A stretch of DNA of 64,000 nt from Homalodisca vitripennis (lineage: Eukaryota > Arthropoda > Insecta > Hemiptera > Cicadellidae). Positions 23,291 to 33,290 of the stretch are shown here, one piece after another. The translations under genes and the position numbers were made by a program. The stretch's first letter is position 1. Every line of letters starts with the position of its first letter. The stretch is taken from contig NC_060213.1 of assembly GCF_021130785.1 (NCBI RefSeq), positions 61,784,001 to 61,848,000 of the forward strand, given 5' to 3'. Below the pieces are notes generated by a model that saw only the letters and a list, made by a program, of their open reading frames with translations, had not been told where the DNA came from and ran no database searches.

Positions 23291-24389
23291 TGGTAATTCA
23301 ATGCGGGATCCAATTCTGACTGGTTTATTCTACCAGTTGAACTACACTGGGTACAGCATGCAGGAAACCACGATGTTGTGACTTACATCTGAGCAACTTC
23401 GTGAATTTCCAGGAACAGCATATCAGTTGCCGTGAATGTGAAGATACGACATGGATAATTTGATTGGTTTACTTACGGTGGAAAATTATTGGTTAGAGTT
23501 AGTATGGCTCCCTTAGTGTTAAATGCTTTAACCTAACCATTCAGAAAGGGTTTCATCTGCCCGTTTTGACTGTTAAACGCTAGAACCCTCCATTTTCCAA
23601 GGTGGCATGGTTGAAGTACTGCTCACTATTCTTCCACACGGTGGCTGTATGTGGGACTTCAATTCCTTATCCTTATCCATCTTGAATCTCCTCACTCCAA
23701 AAGCCGCATAGAATGCCTTTTAGGTGTATATTCAGTAGATGCTTTCTCAGCGTCTTGTTCTAAAGAACAAAAAAGGACAATGTGTGCTGGGTTGTTGGAG
23801 TTGGAAGGCCAAGTACTGCTGATGTTGAAATTTGTTTAAGGCGACCCTCTGTAATAGGTTTTTAATTTTAATAACATTGTATTTATTTCCACGTTGGCAA
23901 CATTTACACTATAGAGGTTAAGGAAAGAGTGGACGTTTAAACCAAACCGTTACCTCAATAAATCAAACTATAATTGAAATTATCTATTATTACTGCTCAA
24001 ACCGAATTGATTAAGTATTAATTACAGGACGTAGTTTATAACAAGGATTTAGCCAATAACTGATAATTTAAGGCTTCCTGAGGTTTGTGGCGGTTATTTT
24101 AAGTAATATCCTTAAGCAACAAGTCTATCATTTCACTGCTCTAAACTAGGAAGTTGTAGATTCAAACGTAATCGTAACAGGAAAACTTTATTATTAGAAA
24201 GCTCATATCTCAAAGATCACTAATTTTCAGTGAAAGATCGTCATCCCTGCAAACTTTCCTGTCTCTCTGTTCCATACGTGAAGGTAGTCGCCCATAATGA
24301 GATCCCTTTCTCTGTTAAATGCATCGGGGTCAATCATATACGATAAGGGTTAGTGAAAAAAGAATAAAGGGTTAGGTAATGACATTCTA
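23291..24389. other. Probable decayed repeats, no gene
   Basis: Base composition is closer to M1 and the LINE than to the AT-rich background, and AAGCCGCATAGAATGCC near 23.70 kb hints at M1 relatedness. No frame is longer than 62 codons. 23870-24240 shows nothing recognisable. Confidence 0.35.
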
Positions 24390-25345
24390 GTTACGGTCAT
24401 CTCTCTGTAGTCTCTTTTTGTTTCCCAGGACTAGTTGTTTTCTTTTCTTTTCACTGATGACCAGTTCACTTCTATAGCAGTATTGGATGGCTATAATTGA
24501 GATATATGTAGGTGTCAACTTTCAGATCTTCAGGGTTTCTCTTTCCCAACAGCAATACTGTGTCATCAGCGTACAGTCCTTTACTGTGGTTTTGCATGTA
24601 GGTGGGAAAGTCATGCGTGAAAAGGATAAAAATTACAGGCCCTAGAACTGATCTCTGGGGGACTCCTCTGCTGATCTACTTGGGTGTTAACCAAAACATT
24701 CTATTCTCCTGTTATTAATATGAGTTATTCAACCATTTGGCTTCGTCCTGTCAGGTAGCTGGTATACCAAGTTTTTGAAGTGCTTTGAATGCCAAGTGTT
24801 GTAAATTTCTTCATGAGAGAGGCAGTAAAAAGCTTTGCTGTGGTCAACAGTATGGCTGTGCAGGTGTTGCCTTCTTCAAGCTGATCAATAAGGAATCCTG
24901 TTTGACTGATGAAAGTTTTAGTTGTTGATTTTCCAAACAAGAATCTATGTTGGTAAGTTGTTAGTAATTGATAAGTTGATAGATTTTCAAAAAGCCTGGT
25001 TAACACTATATTTTCAATTGCTTTAGAAAAAGTAAGAACCAGTGAGATTGGGCTATAGTTTAGTGAATGTATTGTACAGCTTTTTTTTTAAAATTTAGGG
25101 TAGATTTTAGCCAGTTTTACGGCCACTGGAAAAGACACAGATTGGAGAGATTTGTTAGTGATTTCGACTAGAGGTTGTATTAATCCACTATCGCAAAGCT
25201 TCAGTAACTTTGGCGAAATTTCTTCAAATTCTGCTGAGGTTATCTTTAGTGACGTAATGATCTTTGACATTTCTTGATTTTTGGTTGGTGTGAGCTGTAA
25301 TGGTGGAAATTTGTTTCTTAGTGGAAGTGGGGTGTGTGAATTATG
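24390..25345 (-). pseudogene. Non-LTR retrotransposon reverse transcriptase, dead fragment
   Basis: Read on the minus strand across frameshifts this is the central reverse-transcriptase domain of a LINE of Jockey/CR1-like type. In order: a segment ending IITSLK at about 25245-25270; PLVEITNKSLQSVSFP; NYSPISLVLTFSKAIEN (counterpart of the NYRPISLL block) at about 25000-25050; QHRFLFGKSTT; KFTTLGIQSTSKTWYTSYL; GVPQRSVLGP at about 24637-24666; and the catalytic YADD at 24562-24573 followed by TVLL. Downstream ISEKKRKQLVLG fits the usual thumb-proximal block. It is inactive: stops and frameshifts occur at about 25088 and 24725. The first catalytic motif (normally an Asp in D-x-x-K-A-F-D) reads TTAKLFTA, so that Asp is gone. 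No endonuclease or 3' tail is recognised, so it is truncated at both ends. Confidence 0.85.
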
Positions 25346-25386
25346 TTGTATTCACACACATGTGTGTGAATTATGTTGTATTCAAT
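25316..25386. repeat. Short direct duplication with CA/TG palindrome
   Basis: GTGTGTGAATTATGTTG then TATTCA occurs twice about 37 bp apart. Between the copies lies TCACACACATGTGTGTGA, a perfect 18-bp palindrome. It sits at the 5' break of the LINE fragment and may mark an old junction or slippage event. Confidence 0.8.
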
Positions 25387-25439
25387 AAGGTGAGACTTAT
25401 TGGAATTTTTATCATGTCCCTTACAAACTCCTTCTCACT

Positions 25440-25865
25440 GCATGACGTCTGCAAATTTTTATTGATTTAACTCCTCATCGAAATACCCCTCAGATCATAC
25501 ATTGCGAGAAATCCACCACCAAACAGAAAGTCTTCATTCCGCACTGAACCCGGAATGCCTAGGCACACAAGAGGCGTGTTATTGAAAATCATTTTCATGA
25601 CGACTCAAATCGTTCCATGCACTAGGGATCTTTTTAATCGTGGTATCCAACTGAGGTGTCTCCGGCATTACTTAATTGTATGGTAAATCTTCTCTAAACT
25701 AGTTCCCTGAGATCCATTGGATTGTGTAAGGTTTAGAGAAATCCTCATCCGACCCCTTCGTTGAACAGAATAAGCTCGTATCCTTCAATAGATTCATAGA
25801 GAATTCTCATTTGGTCTTCCAGAAGTCCTCCCATGAAATCTAATGATAATTTATGTCATTTGGTT
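25440..25865. other. Noncoding, CT-rich decayed repeat style
   Basis: Phrases such as ATCCTCATCCGACCCC and GGTCTTCCAGAAGTCCTCCC resemble in style the decayed satellite edges at 17.3-17.5 kb and 53.4-53.9 kb, but no alignment is certain. No gene. Confidence 0.3.
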
Positions 25866-25869
25866 TGTG

Positions 25870-25975
25870 AGAACTTTACATGACTCGAATTCGAGTCACT
25901 GGAGTTCGAACACAGCTCCTTCAAGTGACAAGCTAAGATTCTGACCTTTCAGCTACCATGAACGATTTTATCTTT
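25870..25975 (-). repeat. tRNA-derived SINE-like fragment
   Basis: On the minus strand TGGTAGCTGAAAGGTCAG is an A-box-like segment. GCTGTGTTCGAACTCCAG is a good B box about 45 bp downstream. The longer spacing suggests a tRNA with a variable arm (Leu/Ser type) as the ancestor. Confidence 0.5.
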
Positions 25976-26879
25976 TACATGCAAATACTACACCGTTTTA
26001 TTCCTACTGGGCTCATTTATATCCATCGTGTACGCAGCTAATTTACTCGTAAGTAAAATTCATTAACTAATTTTTCAGTTTTCTTGATGACTTTGAAAAT
26101 TTCTTTTTTATTTTGGCTGTTTCAAAATGAAACTCAATCTAAATATATCAGCAAATTAATATATTACTTGTTTTAATGTCTATATCAAATGTATCAATAA
26201 TAGAAGGAGCAGGAGAATTTCTTATAAGACCGTCAGTCAGTCAGTTTTGAGATATAGATTTCTCAAAATGAGATGAAATTTTCAAACTAGAATGGATATT
26301 GATATTGAAAACAAAAGCTATTGGCTTACAGGTCACAAGTTTACGAAAGTTTTCCATTGCACTCTATAAGAGACGTCCAATTTTGGAAGCATCAACCAGT
26401 GGGCCTCTGAACATCTGCGGTTTCAAAGTAAGAGTCTCGTCCAATTATGGTCATTTTTAACATTTAATTTTATTCGTTTTGATTTTAGCCCAATCGGATT
26501 ATATATTCCTCGAAACTATAAAAACTAAATTACAATAATTACGTTAAAATGTGAAATTCGGTTTTGTTATTTTATAAGCACAAGAAATGTTGCTAAGAGC
26601 CCAATTATGAGTTCAACAGATGATATTTTCAAATTAGACTAAAATACTCACGTCATGTATTCTGATAAGTTCTTTATTACATATTTTATAAATTACGTTG
26701 TTTAAGCAACATTACTTCAGCCTATTCATTTCAAATTATTATTTTGAATTTTTAAGCTAAACATGACAAAATTCATCTGATCTGTCTGATACATTGATAC
26801 ATTTGAAATTGTATAGCTGTAATAACCACTGGTTAGTTAAATAAAACGGTCTTCCATGGCTTAAATAACTTTAAAATAA
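25976..26879. other. AT-rich noncoding DNA
   Basis: No gene. AGTCAGTCAGTTTTGAGATA near 26.23 kb and ACAGGTCACAAGTTTACG may be remnants of the 130-bp family, but this is too diverged to call. Confidence 0.4.
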
Positions 26880-26965
26880 TCAATCTGCTTTACGTTAAGC
26901 CTCGAACTTAAGAACTTGCTGGATAAAGTTATCGACTGAGCAGAAATTCTGCATTATTTTTTATT
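26880..26965 (-). repeat. tRNA-derived SINE-like fragment
   Basis: On the minus strand CTGCTCAGTCGATAAC is A-box-like and AAGTTCGAGGCTT is a degraded B box. Spacing fits a tRNA head. No full fold. Confidence 0.4.
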
Positions 26966-27790
26966 ATTATTGGAACCACCTTTGGCACCAAAGCAATTAA
27001 AATTACAAGTAGGAAAACAATTCCTCCAAGTTAACTCCATCTCTAGCGCAACCTAAATTCTAGAACCACCCGGCCCCTAAGACTAACTGGTTCCTAACAT
27101 CCTCCAATATCTGGCTTCATCTTGCTGTCTAGCTCAAATCCACAGGTCTTTGAGTTTCACATGGTTACTAGGGACTGTCAGGCTTTATGACCAATGGTAT
27201 CTGGGTAAATTGGGTCTCTTGAGTTACTGGCCTCGACAACTGTAGGACTCTAACTTGTACGCATCTGGAACAAGTAGCTCCTCAAGGTCTCTAGAACACT
27301 TATTCATCAATATTGTTCATCAAGCCCGTAGGACATTTATCCTCTTGAACATCTATCTTTTGAAAACCTCTTAGATCAAGGAGGTTTCTTGGATTATCTC
27401 TCAAGATACCACCTTGTGAGTGTTCTCTGTTTATGACATCCTCTGGAATGGAATTCTCTTTGCCGCTGTGGCTACAAGAAACAACTGGTCTGTAGGAGCC
27501 CCCAGTCTTTAAGGCCGCTAACAGTAGAGGAGTCTCTGACCTTTCTGAAACCTCCAGTAGATCCAAAAACCGCTGAATGATCATTCTCGGCTGAGATTTA
27601 TTTCAAAAAAGTTCGTGCCAATAATTATGATTGAAATTCACGTATTCAAAGAACAGGTTTGGTCCTGGAATTTCGCTCCATGGGGTCTGCTACTGACCTT
27701 ATCAACAAACTTGAAATAGTCATTTACATATAGGAAAGTCCATAGCATTTTGGGGGAAGACCCATTGAGAACTTGTCTTGAAGACCATCT
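26966..27790. other. Decayed CT-rich repeat-like block
   Basis: Many short phrases around CTCTAG, CCTCTTAGATC and CTTGGATTATC recall the 136-bp satellite vocabulary, but no regular period is visible. A 94-codon minus-strand frame (27300-27584) lies inside and matches no family. Confidence 0.3.
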
Positions 27791-28570
27791 TAGACTGATA
27801 ATCGTAATATGGTAAATATAATTTGCTATCTATTCAAAGGTTAAAGTATGGTACAAACACTTTTGTATGTCAAAGATATGCCGTAGAACTGAAGGGAATT
27901 TAATGTGTGACAACAATACGACTAACTATTGTTGATTAGCAAGTTATTTAATTGAAAGAAACCTACAATGATCATGTTTTAGTTTTATAGCTTCAAGTAA
28001 CAACTTATCAGGTTAGCATGTGCTATGATATCTTATGTTTTATAACCACTGTATCGTAAATCATCCGCAGCATAAAATCTAAATTAAAATCAAGTAGCTG
28101 CCACTTACTAAATAAATATCTGTGACTGGTTGTTATTCGCTCATTATCAATACACTGGATCGGCAATTAGTGCGATTCAATCTAAATTAACTCAATAAAA
28201 GTAATTATCGGTAGTGTTCATAACTAACGTCATTACCGCAACCGAGATGTATTCACTTCATTACACCAATTACTGTGATGTTTCCCCGAGTAGAACATCA
28301 TTCTGCAATATTTCAAATTCGTTGCTGTAATGTGAAAATGGCAACTGTCAACGCTAAAATATATCACTGCTAATTTTAATGCTATGCAGAATTTATTTTC
28401 TCGTTTTACCAAATGTTTGCTCTTCAATTTACGATTGACCTACGACCGAAAAACGTGAATCACTCATTGAGCCCCGTGACTGCGATTCACGAGTTCCAGA
28501 ACTACAGACTATAATATAATACCGTAGATTATCGAATGGTCGGAAGGAACGTAACTAAATAGTTATCGCA
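27791..28570. other. Noncoding, nothing recognised
   Basis: AT-rich, no repeats or RNA genes seen. The longest open frame is about 64 codons. Confidence 0.5.
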
Positions 28571-28574
28571 CACT

Positions 28575-29445
28575 CGGACAGACTGACCTTTTACCTTTTG
28601 ACCCCCAAATTCACTAGAGTTCTTTCTTTCTTGGACCAAGAGTGACCTATACCAAGTTTCATATCACTACAATCTTTCTATCAAGAATGAAATTATTTCA
28701 TAGACGAAGAAACTGACCTTTTACCTTTTGAACTCAAATTCACTGGAGTCCTTCCTTAGACCAAGAGATACCTATGTACCAAATTTCATGTCACTGGAAT
28801 CTTTCTATCAAGAATGAAATGATTTCATAGATGGAGAGACTGACCTTTTACCTTTTGACCACCAAATTCACTAGAGTTCTTTCTTTCTTGGACCAAGAGA
28901 GACCTATATACCAAGTTTTCGTGTCACTGGAATCTTTCTATCAAGAATGAAATGATTTCATAGATGGAGAGACTGACCTTTTACCTTTTGACCACCAAAT
29001 TCACTAGAGTTCTTTCTTTCTTGGACCAAGAGAGACCTATACCAAGTTTCATATCACTACAATCTTTCTATCAAGAATGAAATTATTTCATAGACGAAGA
29101 AACCGACCTTTTACCTTTTGAACTCAAATTCACTCGAGTCCTTCCTTAGACCAAGAGATACCTATGTACCAAATTTCATGTCACTGGAATCTTTCTATCA
29201 AGAATGAAATGATTTCATAGATGGAGAGACTGACCTTTTACCTTTTGACCACCAAATTCACTAGAGTTCTTTCTTTCTTGGACCAAGAGAGACCTATATA
29301 CCAAGTTTTATGTCACTGGAATCTTTCTGTCAAGAATGGAAATATATCATAGACGGAGAGACTGCCGTTTCACCTTTCGATCTCAAAAACAAGACCTTGT
29401 GACCTCCATCTTTCTATCAAGAGTTATCACACAGACGGACGTCAC
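28575..29445. repeat. 390-bp higher-order repeat of ~130-bp monomers
   Basis: GACTGACC or a one- or two-base variant starts monomers at about 28581, 28711, 28838, 28971, 29101, 29228 and 29360. The spacings 130, 127, 133, 130, 127 and 132 show that three distinct monomers repeat as a 390-bp block (28581-28970 and 28971-29359), plus a diverged seventh unit. Each monomer runs through TTACCTTTTGA, AAATTCACT, GGACCAAGAG or a shorter variant, and CTATCAAGAATG. Single relatives occur at 7.8 kb and, as an end fragment, near 62.96 kb. Confidence 0.92.
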
Positions 29446-29805
29446 AATTGTAAGAGGCTTTAATAGAAAATAAAGCGGAATAGTGTACGTTCACTTTTGT
29501 AGTTTGACTGTAACGGACACCCGCGTTGTGTTACTCCGTCTAGCTCAAAGGAAACGAGTTATTTATCGGTTGGTTTTAAAACCATGGCACTAATTCCAAA
29601 TCCATCAATGCTGCCATTGGTCATATAAAAAAATCAATATTTATTCTGCGAACCTGTTTAGACATTTATATCCAATCGTTCATTTGTTTTCAATTACATC
29701 TTCATGATTGGGATGGAATTCAAATTACGTTCGTGAGATAAAAGGACTAAAAGTAAACGATTGTTGTAACTTAAGTCGGATGTAGTGAAACGACATTGAG
29801 TCTTA
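29446..29805. other. Noncoding, nothing recognised
   Basis: Unique-looking AT-rich sequence between the 390-bp repeat and an M2 element. No coding or RNA signal seen. Confidence 0.5.
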
Positions 29806-29809
29806 CCAC

Positions 29810-30110
29810 AATAACAAAATTGTTAAACCTCAAAACACCTTTTTAGAATTATTTGTAGGGGTTATGATTTGTGTTATATATTTTAATATAATACGCATGC
29901 AAACCGTTTTTAGTTTTTTATTTGTACTTTTAAAAGGTAAAGTAGGCAAGGTTAGAGATTTTTCTGTTTTAACCTATTAAAAAAGAGCTTAGGTTTGTAT
30001 TAATAATATCTTTGAAATGAGACATATACCATAGTTATACACGTTTCTTTAAACTAAGGACAAAAAAAGACGTGAGGTTAATATTGTACTTACGTTGCTA
30101 AAATCAAAAT
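29810..30110. mobile_element. Family M2 TIR element, diverged copy
   Basis: The left end AAAATTGTTAAACCTCAAAA and the right end GTGAGGTTAATATTGTACTT are inverted relatives. The interior ends with ATATCTTTGAAATGAGACAT as in the other M2 copies. The right flank continues ACGTTGCTAAAATCAAAATC, a degraded form of the shared ...CGCTA...AAGATGG extension. Confidence 0.55.
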
Positions 30111-30410
30111 CGTCACCAGCACACTCAGCACGTAAGTTTAATACATAACATAACATGCGATTAAATATGCTAACGTGGACAAACCACGGTAACATTATTT
30201 AAATAATGAAAGCAATAAAGAACCTAAATAATAAATTATTACTTTCTAACAGCTGATACTTTGAAATCAGTACTGAAATCTGCCAATCAAAACCAAGGTT
30301 TCTTTACTTGCGCTCCTTACGATGTACCACTCGACTATACTGTACAGCACATCGCTGAGGAAGAGAAAAACTCACCATATGTGAGTAATGTGAACCCGGT
30401 TGCAGTGGAA

Positions 30411-30695
30411 TGACCTTGACTTTTTTCCTAAAAGAACAATGTTAAACCTCATGTAAAAAACGCTTTTTTTGTAAAATATATTAATTTTTAATAATTAAAC
30501 GGTGAATTACAAAGAATTGTGATTTTTTCTGAGTAGCCAATAAAAATATCGAAAACAAAAAGCGTTTGAATGCTCATTAACATCTTTAAAACGAGATATT
30601 TCCCATTATTCTCGACTAAGTATAAAATTGTAAAAGTGCAAGAGGTTTAACATTGTACTTATGAGTCGCTATCCAAGATGGTCGCCAGTACGGCC
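30411..30695. mobile_element. Family M2 TIR element, compact copy
   Basis: The left end GACCTTGACTTTTTTCC, AAAAGAACAATGTTAAACC is inverted at the right as GAGGTTTAACATTGTACTTA. The shared outer extension GTCGCTATCCAAGATGG follows. Subterminal AACATCTTTAAAACGAGATA and CTCGACTAAGTATAAAA match the other copies. This 0.25-kb copy shows the family's ends most clearly. Confidence 0.75.
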
Positions 30696-30824
30696 GGTTC
30701 ATAACCAGACCTGTCAAGAACAATTGCAGTAGTTGCCCAAGCTATACTAGGTATTGTGTTTGACCTTTGACATTTCATAAAGTTTTACATCTGTCTATAG
30801 GTTCCACAGTTGTTGGGAAGAAAA

Positions 30825-30958
30825 AGGCTAAACCTTCCCCTCCCCCCACCCACCGTCAGCCGATACGTCATCTAATCATCTGTCTGATAAGGTTCTGTTC
30901 AATTATTGTTTATTAGCCGCAACCGAGTTTAGTGTAAGGCATCATTCAAAATATATTC
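30825..30958. other. GC-richer island
   Basis: CTTCCCCTCCCCCCACCCACC, then GTCAGCCGATACGTCATC, CTGTCTGATAAGG (GATA-type) and ATTGTTTATTAGCCG. It is compact, motif-dense and unlike its flanks. A candidate conserved noncoding block. Confidence 0.3.
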
Positions 30959-30959
30959 A

Positions 30960-31312
30960 ATCTATATACGGATGTTGAGTTTAACTCCATTTTCCCTTCA
31001 GAGCAGCGCCTGAAATCTGCCACTCCCACAGACTTGACTCCTGAAATCTGGAGTTCACGTTCGTCGGAAGAGATCCAAAAGGATTCGGCGACTAAGATGT
31101 TCAAAATGAATTCTTAGCATCGTTTCGACATCAGAAACACCTAGCCAACAAAATCAGGTGTAATATAGGTGAAGAAGTGTTCCATTGTCTCATTAGGTGC
31201 ACAATTGAGTCTGTGACAGCGTCAGATTCCAGACGCTGAAATGAGCGGAAGGGGAAATGGAGTTTCAACATTCATTCGCATTGAATCAACCCTTCCCATC
31301 ATAGCTACGTTA
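30960..31312 (+). mobile_element. Family M1 TIR element, near-complete copy
   Basis: The left arm (GATGTTGAGTTTAACTCC ... CAGCGCCTGAAATCTGCC ... CCACAGAC) is inverted in the right arm (GTCTGTGACAGCGTCAG ... GGAAATGGAGTTTCAAC ... CGCATTGAATCAACCCTTCC). The TIRs are thus about 90 bp, with about 170 bp between. The interior shares AGTTCACGTTCGTC and GCATCGTTTCGACATC with the copy at 22.8 kb. No coding capacity. Confidence 0.75.
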
Positions 31313-32309
31313 TGTCTGCCACTCCAATATTTTGTTGCCATTACAGATTCTAGGTTTGTGTGGCACTGATTATTGTACTAATTACAAAATAAATACGGAA
31401 TAATGTTTACACATTAGTTTTATTTTTCTACAAAAAAAAGGTCTAAACTTTTTATTGATTTATTTCGGACAGTTGGTGTCATCAATAAACAAGCACCAAT
31501 TCATTCACCTTTTAAATGAACAATCTGTAATAAAGGAAAAGCTGGTGATAACATCTGACTCACAGTTGTACAAAATCAATTCTATGCTTATAAAGCAAAA
31601 CCTTATCTAGATGCTTAACGCGGGCGTATTCTTTCCCTTGATTTTCGACGGCCTTGTTTCTTTATCTTATTCCTGATTATTAATAAAACCAACTTTTTCA
31701 ATAATAACGCTAGGGAACAGTTTGAATACATATAAGCCATTTTTGATTTATATAATTATCTTGATAATCTGCGACCGTAACTATAATAGTGAAAAAAATA
31801 TTTCTGTTTATACCCTAGTTGACAAGGCCAAATTTCTGTGTCTGACAATTGTTAAAAATGTCAAGATTAGAAAAATATGATCTAAGAACATAATTATCAT
31901 CTAATTGTTTTCCTTTAAATATTCTTCCATTTCAGCCAAAAGTAGCGTAATTTTTTAAGAGAAATCTATCGATTTCAATAAAAAACCAGTTTGCGGGCTT
32001 AAACAATGCAAATTGGCTATCGGCTCCCAGACTCATGGGACGGATCTCAAGGAAACTTCAGTTGTTGAGGTTATGTGTTAGAGCGCGTGCTTTTACTAAA
32101 CGTTTGCGTAGCAGTCAGCTGATCGTGACAGCCATCTGGTGCGGCCTGGCGCGTGGTGACGTGTAATAAAGCCTGGTGTCAGATAAAACGCCTGTATAAA
32201 ATACTGCATTTGAAACATGGATCTTCCTTCGAAGCGAGTTAACCGATCAGATCTTACAGTGTTAGTCTATCTGAAACAAGCATGTAGTGTACGCGTTCAT
32301 AAAACCGTT
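31313..32309. other. Noncoding; GC-rich block at 32090-32180
   Basis: Mostly AT-rich with no gene. 32090-32180 is GC-rich (CAGTCAGCTGATCGTGAC, GGTGCGGCCTGGCGCGTGG, ending near AATAAAGCC) and could be the end of an element or a regulatory block. Confidence 0.35.
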
Positions 32310-32610
32310 GACTGTTGGCTTAGCATTAGCGAAGCTTGTTACTCAAAGAGATAAAAAAAATGTTTCATTTCTGTTTGTCAATCCACACAATATTTCGGGA
32401 ACGATGTGATCTATAGACTTGACATATCACATGACATTTCATTGTTACATTGACAAAAATACTTTCTAGCAATGGGAAGATGCGTGTCCATCCGTAGCGT
32501 CATGGCTGAGCGTCATTGAAGCTCACTTAGTAGACACGATTTCTTTTTGACTTCAAGGAGAGGGGATTCAATGTTTACTGTGCGATTGTCTGTCTGCCCA
32601 AAGGACACCT
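32310..32610 (+). repeat. Dispersed repeat M5, two tandem units
   Basis: TTGGCTTAGCATTAGCGAAG at about 32324 and ATGGCTGAGCGTCATTGAAG at about 32502 start two units about 180 bp apart. Each then passes through a TTCATTTCTGTTTGTC or GCGATTGTCTGTCTGCC stretch. An 87-codon frame at 32547-32810 overlaps the second unit and has no known match. Confidence 0.6.
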
Positions 32611-33290
32611 TAAGAATTAAATTAGGAAATTTTACATGGAATCTCAGCAAAGCCTGTTACGCAACTAGTAGAGACGTAATCCTGCCTACTATTAGTTACA
32701 CAGGAGATAATGAGGTCCGGAGGTCTGGTGCTAGGGCTGCGCCACGTGACTTTGATTTTTACCGTTCAAATATTTTCTCCTTGACTTACCTCAGCCTCTC
32801 ACTCAATTGAGGGCAGTCCGGGCGCTCACATTTTGCGTCCCTCAATTTCAAGCATTTATGAGTTATCTCGTGTGTAACTAATACAGTCCAAGATAAGACC
32901 AAACGCATTTATCTGATGCTTCAATAATATAAATAAATATTCCCTGTGAATATTCTGTTTGACAGATCGTAAATAAAACAGGATTCTTATGAACGTCTGG
33001 TAGTGCAATATGTACAATATATTATGTAGTGCTCATAAAATATTCAAGCGAGGACTACTTCTCTCAGAACTACTCTTATTTATGTTTAAAGCTGCAACTG
33101 ATCCAGTTGCAGAATTCTATTACGGGTATGATATAATTCAACACTGAACAACACTGAAGTAGGATGTGGTGCAGTCATTATATCACTTTAGTTCTACTAC
33201 AGTATAACTTCCAACAGCTTTGCGTTAAATAATTTATTCTATCTCTATTAGGCAGCTGTGGAGAACAGTGTGGTCATGTATGCATGTCTC
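32611..33290. other. Noncoding, nothing recognised
   Basis: AT-rich leader to the 57-bp satellite. No gene seen. Confidence 0.5.
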
